Shown here: positions 1 through 5,319 of the stretch, one piece after another
Layout: each line of letters opens with the position of its first letter
How positions within the stretch are numbered: position 1 is the stretch's first letter
DNA from: Spirochaetia bacterium
GTDB lineage: Bacteria > Spirochaetota > Spirochaetia > JABMQR01
Assembly: GCA_016784705.1 (NCBI GenBank)
Contig: JADHUD010000163.1
Coordinates: 1 to 5,871, forward strand
DNA: 5,871 nt
Direction: 5' to 3'
Notes under the pieces: generated by a model
Database searches by the model: none
What the model saw: only the letters and a program-made list of their open reading frames with translations
What the model was told of the DNA's origin: nothing
Translations under genes and position numbers: made by a program

Positions 1-159
1 AATGATATCCAGTTCGGCAAAACAACCGTTCCTGATGTACTCCTTCTGAAAGAGGCTGATTTTGCTGTTTTCTACCCTGAAGATGCCCACAATCCCGGAT
101 GTTCTGTTGGAACACATGCTCTTGCCGTAAAAAAGGCAATATTTAAAATTGGGGTCTGA
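1..159 (+). CDS. YhcH/YjgK/YiaL-family protein (DUF386), C-terminal fragment
   Basis: Frame 1 is open from the window edge to a TGA at 157-159 and gives the last 52 residues of a protein whose start lies outside the window. The stretch FAVFYPEDAHNPG (residues 21-33 of the fragment), followed by a VKKAIFKI strand, is the recognisable C-terminal signature of the YhcH/YjgK/YiaL family, which includes E. coli TabA. These are cupin-like beta-barrel proteins linked to sugar or sialic-acid metabolism and biofilm phenotypes, and the histidine in the DAH motif (residue 30) is a likely metal ligand. The protein ends about where family members usually end. The last codons and the stop are supplied by the first copy of the GGGGTCTGAC repeat, so the natural tail may have been changed by a few residues. 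The family call rests on motif recognition from a short piece; the substrate is unknown. Confidence 0.8.
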   Translation, partial: NDIQFGKTTVPDVLLLKEADFAVFYPEDAHNPGCSVGTHALAVKKAIFKIGV

Positions 160-175
160 CTCCATTTCTAAATTT
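145..175 (+). repeat. GGGGTCTGAC direct repeat, left copy
   Basis: A 31-bp segment matches 587-617 at 26 of 31 positions in the same orientation. Its core, GGGGTCTGACTCC at 151-163, is an imperfect form of the odd-length palindrome GGGGTCTGACCCC. It begins inside the 3' end of the YhcH-like gene and provides that gene's TGA stop (157-159). The two copies are 442 bp apart and enclose the DUF1508 gene. Similar GGGGTCAGACCCC words are, from memory, dispersed repeats in several bacterial genomes; whether this belongs to such a family is an inference. Confidence 0.75.
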
Positions 176-183
176 TTTATAAA
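156..183 (+). promoter_or_regulatory. Possible promoter of the DUF1508 gene, partly inside the left repeat
   Basis: CTGACT (156-161) is a 4/6 match to a -35 box and is separated by 16 bp from TATAAA (178-183), a 5/6 match to a -10 box. Transcription would begin near 190, leaving a short leader that carries AAGGAG at 199-204 ahead of the ATG at 210. The -35 lies within the repeat core, so the repeat may have brought part of the promoter. The match is modest and the flanking DNA is AT-rich, so chance is possible. Confidence 0.35.
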
Positions 184-209
184 TAACTATTTTTGAAAAA
201 GGAGACATC

Positions 210-593
210 ATGACGGGGAAATTTGTCATTACGAAAACACCAAAAGGTTTCTATCGATTCAGCTTACAATCTTCGAATTCACAAACTGTGCTCACCAGTC
301 AGAATTATGCTTCATTGAATAACTGCAAAAACGGAATTGAGGCAATTAAAAAGAATGCACTAGCAGAGATTGAGGATCAGACTTTGCAGAAACCTGTAGA
401 AAAGAAAAATCCAAAATTTGAAGTATATCTTGATAATGCAGGTATGTACCGTTATCGAATGCTTGCATCAAATGGCCAGAATATAGCTGTTTCTGAAGAT
501 GGATATGCTTCAAAATCAGGATGTCTGAATGGTATCAGTGCCATTAGCCGTGCTGCAGAAGATGCAGTCATTGATGATTCCGCTGTAAAATAG
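210..593 (+). CDS. DUF1508 (YegP-like) protein with two tandem repeats
   Basis: This 127-residue protein consists of two copies of the DUF1508 unit. Copy one covers about residues 3-50 and copy two about 68-118, joined by a lysine- and glutamate-rich linker (about 50-67). Each copy shows the family pattern: a beta strand with F-x-[IV], then YR[FY], then a strand with the [AS]-S-N motif, and finally YAS-x-x-x-C-x-NGI leading into a helix (C39 and C105 region). E. coli YegP has the same two-copy layout; its biochemical role is not settled. The ATG at 210 is preceded by AAGGAG at 199-204 with a 5-nt gap, which fixes the start. The TAG stop (591-593) falls on the first bases of the right GGGGTCTGACCCC repeat. 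There is no signal peptide or membrane segment. Being bounded by direct repeats suggests it was acquired or moved as a unit. The family call is secure; the function is not known. Confidence 0.9.
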   Translation: MTGKFVITKTPKGFYRFSLQSSNSQTVLTSQNYASLNNCKNGIEAIKKNALAEIEDQTLQKPVEKKNPKFEVYLDNAGMYRYRMLASNGQNIAVSEDGYASKSGCLNGISAISRAAEDAVIDDSAVK

Positions 594-617
594 GGGTCTG
601 ACCCCTTTTCCCAATTT
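587..617 (+). repeat. GGGGTCTGAC direct repeat, right copy
   Basis: This is the second copy of the 31-bp repeat, with a perfect palindromic core GGGGTCTGACCCC at 593-605. It overlaps the TAG stop of the DUF1508 gene. Read as RNA, GGGG and CCCC can pair around a TCTGA loop and are followed by TTTT (606-609), so the copy might act as a very small terminator; a four-pair stem is weak. Differences from the left copy are at 592, 603, 606, 611 and 612. The oxidoreductase gene starts 37 bp beyond it. Confidence 0.75.
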
Positions 618-654
618 GATCTCTTTTAGTAGCCTGCAGGGTAAAAAAATAGGT

Positions 655-2103
655 ATGTACAAAAGATTCGATACAATCATTATTGGTGCCGGAATTATTG
701 GAACCAGTATTGCGAGAGAGCTCAGCCGTTATAATGGATCAATTTTACTGCTTGAAAAGGGAAGAGATGTTGCAGTAGGTGCAACCCGGGCAAACAGCGG
801 TATCGTGCATGGAGGGTATGCAGCTAAATGGGGAACACGTAAAGGTGAATTGGCGGCAATTGGGAATAGAATGTATCAGCAGTTATCAGAAGAACTTGGT
901 TTTCCTTACACCCGTATAGGATCATATGTTCTAGCTTTTAACGATGATGAAGAGATGATTTTAAATCAGCTGTATGAAAATGGGCTGAAGAATGGGGTAA
1001 TAAGTTTAGATATTTGTACAAAGAAAGAAATACTTGTAAAAGAGCCATTACTGAATCCTTTAACCACTGCAGGATTGTACTGCGGTGAGACCGGTATAGT
1101 AAGCCCTTACGAGGCAGCAATCGCATTTGCTGAAAATAGTGTACAGAATGGAGTGGTGCTCAAACTTAATCATGAGGTTCTCCGGATTGAGAAAGCATCA
1201 GAAAGCTACCGGGTCTTTGCAGGAAATCAAATATTTACAGGATCTGTCGTTATAAATGCTGCTGGTCTTTACACGGATCGGATTTCTGAAATGGTTGGAT
1301 TGACTGATTTCAGGATTCGTCCGAGAAAAGGTGAATATCTCCTGCTGAAGCGGGGAGCAGCAAAAGGTTTAAACTCTGTCATTTTCCAAACGCCTACACA
1401 AAAGGGCAAGGGGATATTAGTCAGTCCTACAACCTGGGGGAATCTGCTTATCGGGCCGAATGCGGAGGATACAACTGACAGAGCTGATAGTGAGAATAAT
1501 TATTCTGCTTTGAAGTCAATTCTGGAGCAGGCTAAACTAAGCATGCCATCACTGACACTCTCTTCTTTGATTCGGTTTTTTACCGGAGTACGGCCTGCTT
1601 CTGATAAGGATGATTTTATTATTGAGGAGTCTGCTCTTTCAGGATTCATTCAAGCAGCAGGAATCGAGTCTCCAGGGCTGACAAGTGCTCCTGCTATTGC
1701 CGAACGGGTAAGAAATATCATGCTTGCTAAAGGGTATGTGGAACGTAAAAAGAACAGCTTTCAAAAATCGAGAAATCCAATCACCAAGCCAGGTCCTTTA
1801 AAGCCATTTTTAGCTGTGAAAGATCTTGTTGAGCTGCCGCCGGGAAATCCGGATAGATTAGTTTGCCGATGCGAGCAGGTGACAGAGGCAATAATTACAG
1901 ATGCGCTGAATCGGGGAATTCTTATTGATTCACTGGATGCAGTAAAGCGGCGTACACGTGCAGGGATGGGTGCCTGTCAGGGGAAGTTTTGCGGTCCCAG
2001 AGTGAAAGAACTAATTCGGTGGAAAAACAGTTTGAAGGATGATGAAATAGAGGAACCTTCAGCAAAAAACCAGGAATTACTCAAAGAGCTGAGAAAACTG
2101 TAA
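655..2103 (+). CDS. FAD-dependent oxidoreductase with C-terminal BFD-like [2Fe-2S] domain (GlpA/LhgO-like)
   Basis: The 482-residue product starts with a Rossmann fold whose GAGIIG motif (G11, G13, G16) binds FAD and whose E34 ends the second strand and should hold the ribose. TRANSGIVHGG (44-54) is the conserved loop of the DAO family that includes glycerol-3-phosphate dehydrogenase GlpA and L-2-hydroxyglutarate oxidase. The C-terminal part has C404-R-C406 and, 35 residues on, C441 and C446 in a GACQGKFCGPRV motif, a BFD-like domain that usually carries a [2Fe-2S] cluster. Such enzymes oxidise a 2-hydroxy acid or glycerol-3-phosphate and pass electrons to partner subunits; the actual substrate is not visible. 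In GlpA-type systems a second flavoprotein and a DUF1667 protein often follow, but here the next gene is convergent and unrelated. I chose the ATG at 655 because a Rossmann strand should begin a few residues in; an upstream TTG at 616 lies in the repeat. The Shine-Dalgarno is weak (AGGG at 638-641, 13 nt away) and no promoter is obvious. Confidence 0.87.
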   Translation: MYKRFDTIIIGAGIIGTSIARELSRYNGSILLLEKGRDVAVGATRANSGIVHGGYAAKWGTRKGELAAIGNRMYQQLSEELGFPYTRIGSYVLAFNDDEEMILNQLYENGLKNGVISLDICTKKEILVKEPLLNPLTTAGLYCGETGIVSPYEAAIAFAENSVQNGVVLKLNHEVLRIEKASESYRVFAGNQIFTGSVVINAAGLYTDRISEMVGLTDFRIRPRKGEYLLLKRGAAKGLNSVIFQTPTQKGKGILVSPTTWGNLLIGPNAEDTTDRADSENNYSALKSILEQAKLSMPSLTLSSLIRFFTGVRPASDKDDFIIEESALSGFIQAAGIESPGLTSAPAIAERVRNIMLAKGYVERKKNSFQKSRNPITKPGPLKPFLAVKDLVELPPGNPDRLVCRCEQVTEAIITDALNRGILIDSLDAVKRRTRAGMGACQGKFCGPRVKELIRWKNSLKDDEIEEPSAKNQELLKELRKL

Positions 2104-2141
2104 CAGCTGTTAAAAGAATGGTTTGATAGAAATCCTTGAAT

Positions 2142-2567
2142 TTACTCCACGGCAAAAGGTGCGGGAAGCCCAAGAGCTCTGGCACAGCGGTTCATACCGG
2201 CATCATACGAGAAAATCAACAGATGTTCGGTCGGTCGTGCTTTTTGAAATATCAAGGCTGATGCTAGGTGAAGTGCATCGAGTGTTTTAATAATAACCGG
2301 AAAGGCCTCTGATGCCCGGTTTTTTGCCTTTGATGAAAGAATAAGGATGGAAATCCCGGAAACAACCTGATCGAGACGATCTGAAGCAATAATAAATCCA
2401 GCATCATCCAATTCACCCTGCAGGCGATAACGATGAAGAACTCTCCGGCATTCAATCTCAAGCAGTTCACTTGAAATTACGCTCCCACTTGCGAAAACTT
2501 GTTGAATCCCGGCATCACCCAGCAGAATATGACGCAGTACAACTGATGAATCAAGATATCCTACCAT
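2142..2567 (-). CDS. PIN-domain toxin, VapC-like (module 1)
   Basis: This 141-residue protein has the acidic layout of PIN-domain ribonucleases: D6 in the opening YLDSS strand, a glutamate in the ELLEIE helix (E39 by alignment of pattern, possibly E37), D97 in TLDALHLA and D122 in FSYDAGM. In this family these residues bind magnesium or manganese and cut RNA, often initiator tRNA or rRNA; the target here cannot be told. Length is within the usual 130-145 residues and nothing is missing, so the enzyme should be active. Its ATG (2565-2567) lies inside the last codons of the antitoxin gene, a 7-nt overlap that implies translational coupling and a shared mRNA. It converges on the oxidoreductase gene with 38 bp between the stops. 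The PIN call is strong. Confidence 0.9.
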   Translation of the reverse strand: MVGYLDSSVVLRHILLGDAGIQQVFASGSVISSELLEIECRRVLHRYRLQGELDDAGFIIASDRLDQVVSGISILILSSKAKNRASEAFPVIIKTLDALHLASALIFQKARPTEHLLIFSYDAGMNRCARALGLPAPFAVE

Positions 2568-2803
2568 CTGTCGGAGCGCTCCTCGTCGAGTTCAGAAACC
2601 GGATCTTGATCAGTGATAGGAGTAAGGGTTCTGTACGCATAGAGAGTTTCTGCCTCACGGACAAACAGTTCTTCCAACTCAGTGGGGATCAGCTCTGCAA
2701 CAGGGCGTTTGTGATCGAGTACGATAATACGGGTACCCTTTTGTACTTTTTTAAGTTCTGCACTTAAATGAGATTTTAATTCTGATATTGATATAGTCTC
2801 CAT
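2561..2803 (-). CDS. Phd/YefM-type antitoxin (module 1)
   Basis: The 80-residue product begins METISISELKSHLS and continues through a basic turn (K21-K22...) into a VLDHKRPVAELIP strand, the pattern of the Phd/YefM DNA-binding fold (about residues 1-45). The acidic tail (about 46-80, rich in E and D) should wrap the PIN toxin. Proteins of this class neutralise their toxin and, as dimers and with the toxin, repress their own promoter. The same frame stays open upstream to an ATG at 2896, but that extension matches no family and crosses the promoter, so the ATG at 2803 is chosen. There is no Shine-Dalgarno before it, which fits a leaderless mRNA. The gene overlaps its toxin by 7 nt. Confidence 0.88.
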   Translation of the reverse strand: METISISELKSHLSAELKKVQKGTRIIVLDHKRPVAELIPTELEELFVREAETLYAYRTLTPITDQDPVSELDEERSDRW

Positions 2804-2819
2804 ATGACTAGTATATGAC
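2801..2819 (-). promoter_or_regulatory. Candidate operator over the module 1 start codon and -10 box
   Basis: On the plus strand CATAT (2801-2805) and ATATG (2813-2817) form inverted arms around a 7-bp centre containing ACTAGT. The same bases can also be read as a direct repeat, ATATGAC at 2802-2808 and 2813-2819, 11 bp or about one helical turn apart. The element covers the -10 box and the antitoxin ATG, where an autorepressing Phd/YefM dimer would be expected. The sequence shows the repeat; its role as operator is inferred. Confidence 0.5.
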
Positions 2820-2838
2820 CAGAAATATGAAAAGTCAA
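2810..2838 (-). promoter_or_regulatory. Sigma-70-type promoter of toxin-antitoxin module 1, predicted leaderless
   Basis: Read on the minus strand, TTGACT (2838-2833) is a 5/6 match to a -35 box, followed by a 17-bp spacer and TATACT (2815-2810), a 5/6 match to a -10 box. The A of the antitoxin ATG is the seventh base after the -10, where transcription normally starts, so the mRNA should begin at or within a base or two of the start codon. Confidence 0.72.
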
Positions 2839-2879
2839 GAATTTGTATAACAGGATTCTCTATAACACAGCTGCTCACC

Positions 2880-2972
2880 CCGAAATGTTTCATCATACAG
2901 AGAGAAATATTGATCCGTCATCTCCCCCCAGGGATAGCTTTCAAGATCTTTCTCGTTCTGGATGATGTGAGT
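2880..2972 (-). pseudogene. Possible relic of a uroporphyrinogen-decarboxylase-family gene
   Basis: On the minus strand, 31 codons read THIIQNEKDLESYPWGEM and on to DQYFSLYDETFR. The pattern I-x-N-E-x-D-[LF]-E-x-YPW followed by an acidic or aromatic stretch resembles the segment of UROD-like proteins (uroporphyrinogen decarboxylase and corrinoid methyltransferase relatives) usually seen as EDFEKYPW. No start codon precedes it: the frame is closed by a TGA at 2973-2975, runs on without likeness to a stop at 2835-2837, and has no family-like continuation. About 30 more codons upstream of the TGA (to roughly 3070) stay open but are not recognisable. If real, it is a fragment cut off at the toxin-antitoxin promoter. 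The match is by eye and the region is short, so it may be coincidence. The rest of the gene-free stretch 2804-3121 holds only the two promoters. Confidence 0.4.
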
Positions 2973-3086
2973 TCACGTTTTGGGTATACCAGATTCTACT
3001 TTATCTGGGTGTTTAAGGCGTAAACAGGTATTATCCCCCGGAGGTTTCGGAATAAGAGGTGGACGATAAATTATTATTTTTTTATC

Positions 3087-3114
3087 TTGACAGGGTTTCT
3101 TAAAATGATACAAT
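3087..3114 (+). promoter_or_regulatory. Sigma-70-type promoter of the XRE-cupin regulator, predicted leaderless
   Basis: A perfect -35 box TTGACA (3087-3092) is followed by 16 bp and TACAAT (3109-3114), a 5/6 match to a -10 box. Seven bases later comes the ATG at 3122, at the expected transcription start. An in-frame ATG at 3113 lies inside the -10 box and could not be in a message from this promoter. No Shine-Dalgarno precedes either ATG. Confidence 0.75.
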
Positions 3115-3129
3115 GTTTCTTATGAATGA
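3095..3129 (+). repeat. GTTTCTTA direct repeat, candidate operator of the regulator
   Basis: GTTTCTTA occurs at 3095-3102 and 3115-3122, each followed by a near-identical ATGA-containing tail (ending about 3108 and 3129). The copies are 20 bp apart, close to two helical turns, and flank the -10 box, one in the spacer and one over the transcription and translation start. This is a good place for an XRE protein to repress its own operon. An inverted TAAGAAA at 3150-3156 may be a third, weaker site. The repeat is seen directly; the binding role is inferred. Confidence 0.5.
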
Positions 3130-3706
3130 ACAAACGATAGGGTTAACAATAAGAAAAATCCGTCTGAAAGCAGGTTTAACCTTAGCTGCGCTCGCTAAAG
3201 AATCTGATCTTACGAAGAGTACGCTGTCAAAAATCGAAAATGGACAGGTCTCTACACCTATTTCTACCCTGATGCGTGTTGCAAAGGCACTGGATGTACC
3301 ACTTGCCGATTTCTTCTATGAAGAAAAGAGAGAACCTCAGTACATCTTAACCAAACAAGGGAAAGGCAGAATTGTACAGCAGGATGGAACAAAATTAGGC
3401 TATGCATATGAAGGTCTGGCTCTGGAAAAAAAAGATAAAATTGCCGAACCCTTTATCTTAACTATCAATCCTGGAGATCCTCCGGGTGACTTTCATCATG
3501 AAGGCCAGGAATTTATCTATATGCTGTCAGGTGTTATGGAATTTACCATTGGTGCAGATGTTTTAAAACTTATGGAAGGAGATTCCCTGTACTTTGATTC
3601 TGCAATACTGCACAAAACCCAAAATATAGGGAACGTACCGGCTAGATTTATTTGTGTTTTTATTCAAAAGAGTGGACGACAAAGAAGCAGAAAGGATATT
3701 TCATGA
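3122..3706 (+). CDS. XRE-family transcriptional regulator with C-terminal cupin domain
   Basis: The 194-residue protein has an N-terminal XRE helix-turn-helix (about residues 5-66; IRKIRLKAGLTLAALA, then SDLTKSTLSKIENG and STPISTLMRVAKAL) and a C-terminal cupin barrel (about 118-181). Cupin motif 1 is GDFHHEGQEFIYMLSG with H125, H126 and E130 as likely metal or ligand contacts, and motif 2 is GDSLYFDSAILHKTQN with H164. E. coli PuuR and SutR share this layout and respond to a small metabolite bound by the cupin. It overlaps the CoA-transferase gene by 4 nt, so it most probably controls that enzyme in response to an organic acid or CoA-related compound; the ligand is unknown. I start it at 3122, three codons after the first in-frame ATG, because the promoter -10 box covers the earlier one. 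Both the family and the domain order are clear. Confidence 0.9.
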   Translation: MNEQTIGLTIRKIRLKAGLTLAALAKESDLTKSTLSKIENGQVSTPISTLMRVAKALDVPLADFFYEEKREPQYILTKQGKGRIVQQDGTKLGYAYEGLALEKKDKIAEPFILTINPGDPPGDFHHEGQEFIYMLSGVMEFTIGADVLKLMEGDSLYFDSAILHKTQNIGNVPARFICVFIQKSGRQRSRKDIS

Positions 3707-5238
3707 GAGTACAGGAAAAAATCTGCAGTGCAGAAGAGGCTGCTGCGTTAATTCAGGATGGACAAACCGTTGCTACCTCCGGGTTTGTCGGAATCGGCGT
3801 ATGTGAGGCATTAGCTTCAGCTCTAGAAAGAAGGTTTCTGGAAAAAAGTGAGCCGAAGAATCTTACCCTGATATATGGAGCCGGTCAAGGTGATGGAGCG
3901 AACCGCGGGGCTAACCATTTTGCTCATAAGGGTTTAGTAAAAAGAGTAATTGGCGGACACTGGGGGCTGGCGCAAAAGCTTGGCAGGCTTGCGGTAGATG
4001 GTGATATTGAGGCATATAATTTTCCCCAGGGCGTAATCTGTCAATTGTTTCGGGATATTGCTGCGAAAAGACCGGGAACTATAACCCATGTGGGCATCGG
4101 TACATTTATTGATCCGGAAATATCCGGCGGAAAGCTGAATATTAAAACTACTGAAGAGTTGGTTCAATCTGTTATGCTGGATGGAAAAAGATGGCTTTGG
4201 TATAAATCATTTCCTATTCATATAGGGTTTGTACGGGCAACAGCAGCAGATCCGCAGGGAAATCTAATCATGAACAAGGAAGCAGTTACGGGAGAGGTGC
4301 TGCAGATAGCCCAGGCAGTGCATAATTCCGGGGGCCTTGTGATAGCACAGGTAAATGAACTGCTGGATGAATCGATTAATCCTCAGCAGGTGATAGTTCC
4401 GGGTATTCTGGTGGATAAAATAGTTATTGCCGGGATAGAAGAACATCAGCAGACATTTGGTGAAACCTATAATTCGGGTTATTGTTCCGCTTTGCCGAAG
4501 GATATCTCAATTAATAATTCTATTACATATCTGAAGAATAATGAAAGAAAAATTATTTGTACCAGAGCCTGCAGTGAGATTCCGGATAATGCCATTGTCA
4601 ATCTCGGGATAGGTATGCCGGAAGGAATTGCACAGGTTGCTGCAGAAAAAGAGTTACTGGGTAAATTTACCCTGACTGTTGAAAGCGGACCAATAGGCGG
4701 AGTTCCCGCAGGCGGATGGAGCTTTGGGGCATCTCTTTACCCTCAGGCCGTGATTGATTCACCGTCGCAGTTTGATTTTTATGATGGCGGAGGCCTGGAT
4801 TTTTCTGCTCTCGGAGCTGCCCAAATTGATGAGAAAGGCAATGTAAATGTTTCTAAGTTTGGAAAGAAACTTGCCGGGGTCGGAGGGTTTATAAATATAT
4901 CGCAAAATTCGAAAATATTAATATTTTGCGGAACCTTTACTGTTGGCGGGCTTGAAGTAGAAACTGCTGATGGAGAACTGAAGATAGTAAAAGAGGGTAG
5001 AATCCGTAAATTTGTAACTGCACTTGAGCAGGTTTCCTTTAGTGCTGACCATGCTGTCCAAAAAAATCAGAAGGTTCTCTATGTTACCGAAAGAGCAGTT
5101 TTTTCTCTTATTCCCGAAGGCCTTGAATTGCTGGAAATTGCACCTGGTATAGATATAAACTCTCAAATTCTTGAACTCATGGACTTTAAACCCATAGTGA
5201 AAAGGGTAAAACTAATGCCCAAATATTTGTTCCAGTAG
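3703..5238 (+). CDS. Acyl-CoA:acetate/propionate CoA-transferase (family I, Pct/YdiF-like)
   Basis: The 511-residue protein is a single-chain family I CoA-transferase with fused alpha-like (about 1-270) and beta-like (about 285-511) halves. It moves CoA between short-chain acyl-CoA and a free acid such as acetate through a glutamyl-CoA intermediate in the cytoplasm. The catalytic glutamate should be E327 in TVESGPIGGVPAGG. Other landmarks are TSGFVG (25-30), HFAHKGLVKR (72-81), GHWG (85-88), VGIGTFIDP (130-138), FDFYDGGGLD (357-366) and ITQN-like ISQN (399-402). From memory these line up along the whole length with Clostridium propionicum propionate CoA-transferase (about 524 residues) and E. 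coli YdiF (about 531). The exact acid used cannot be read from the sequence. The ATG at 3703 overlaps the regulator stop (ATGA) and has AAGGA at 3692-3696 with a 6-nt gap; an upstream in-frame TTG at 3652 lies in the regulator and is rejected. No clear terminator follows. Confidence 0.93.
   Translation: MRVQEKICSAEEAAALIQDGQTVATSGFVGIGVCEALASALERRFLEKSEPKNLTLIYGAGQGDGANRGANHFAHKGLVKRVIGGHWGLAQKLGRLAVDGDIEAYNFPQGVICQLFRDIAAKRPGTITHVGIGTFIDPEISGGKLNIKTTEELVQSVMLDGKRWLWYKSFPIHIGFVRATAADPQGNLIMNKEAVTGEVLQIAQAVHNSGGLVIAQVNELLDESINPQQVIVPGILVDKIVIAGIEEHQQTFGETYNSGYCSALPKDISINNSITYLKNNERKIICTRACSEIPDNAIVNLGIGMPEGIAQVAAEKELLGKFTLTVESGPIGGVPAGGWSFGASLYPQAVIDSPSQFDFYDGGGLDFSALGAAQIDEKGNVNVSKFGKKLAGVGGFINISQNSKILIFCGTFTVGGLEVETADGELKIVKEGRIRKFVTALEQVSFSADHAVQKNQKVLYVTERAVFSLIPEGLELLEIAPGIDINSQILELMDFKPIVKRVKLMPKYLFQ
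4901..4930 (+). repeat. Nested inverted repeat within the CoA-transferase gene
   Basis: CGCAAAAT (4901-4908) and ATTTTGCG (4923-4930) are perfect inverted arms. Overlapping them, 4912-4927 is a perfect 16-bp AT-only palindrome, AAAATATTAATATTTT. The segment codes for normal conserved residues (ISQNSKILIFCG), so the coding function is intact. It could form an RNA hairpin or bind a dimeric protein, but AT-rich palindromes arise easily by chance. Confidence 0.6.
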
Positions 5239-5250
5239 ATAGTGATATAG

Positions 5251-5280
5251 ACGTACGTTACATAGTAGACACACGTACGC
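5251..5280 (+). repeat. Paired ACGTACG elements ahead of toxin-antitoxin module 2
   Basis: ACGTACGT (5251-5258) and ACGTACG (5273-5279) are 22 bp apart, each lying close to a TAGAC word (5248-5252 and 5266-5270). The core CGTACG is itself a palindrome, so each copy could hold a dimer, and the two can also pair as a 7-bp stem with a 14-nt loop. One copy is just upstream of the proposed -35 box and the other in the promoter spacer, a typical arrangement for an autoregulatory operator. Without a T-run behind it, a terminator role for the CoA-transferase is less likely. Confidence 0.5.
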
Positions 5281-5294
5281 TTTGCTGTTATATT
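5266..5294 (+). promoter_or_regulatory. Sigma-70-type promoter of toxin-antitoxin module 2
   Basis: TAGACA (5266-5271), a 5/6 -35 match, is followed by a 17-bp spacer and TATATT (5289-5294), a 5/6 -10 match. Transcription would start near 5301 and give a leader of about 19 nt carrying GGAG at 5309-5312, with a 7-nt gap to the ATG at 5320. Unlike module 1, this module has a leader and a normal ribosome binding site. Confidence 0.6.
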
Positions 5295-5319
5295 AGTACT
5301 CAGGAAGTGGAGAAAAAGT

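Noticed and set aside
616..654. N-terminal extension of the oxidoreductase from a TTG codon
   Set aside because: It starts inside the repeat, has no ribosome site, and would put 13 unrelated residues before a Rossmann strand that normally begins near the N-terminus.
2101..2112. Perfect 12-bp palindrome TAACAGCTGTTA at the oxidoreductase stop, considered as a terminator
   Set aside because: There is no loop space for a stable hairpin and no T-run after it on either strand, so it is not a convincing terminator.
2471..2767. 98-residue open frame on the plus strand
   Set aside because: It lies fully antisense to the toxin and antitoxin genes, which have clear family motifs, and shows none itself.
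2804..2896. N-terminal extension of the module 1 antitoxin to an ATG at 2896
   Set aside because: The extension shows no family likeness and covers the -35 and -10 boxes of the module's own promoter.
3652..3702. TTG-initiated extension of the CoA-transferase
   Set aside because: The codons lie in another frame of the regulator's end, and the ATG at 3703 has a good ribosome site and the usual ATGA overlap.
5251..5280. ACGTACG stem as an intrinsic terminator of the CoA-transferase
   Set aside because: The stem is 7 bp with a 14-nt loop and is followed by CTTTGCTG, not a T-run; the elements also coincide with a promoter.
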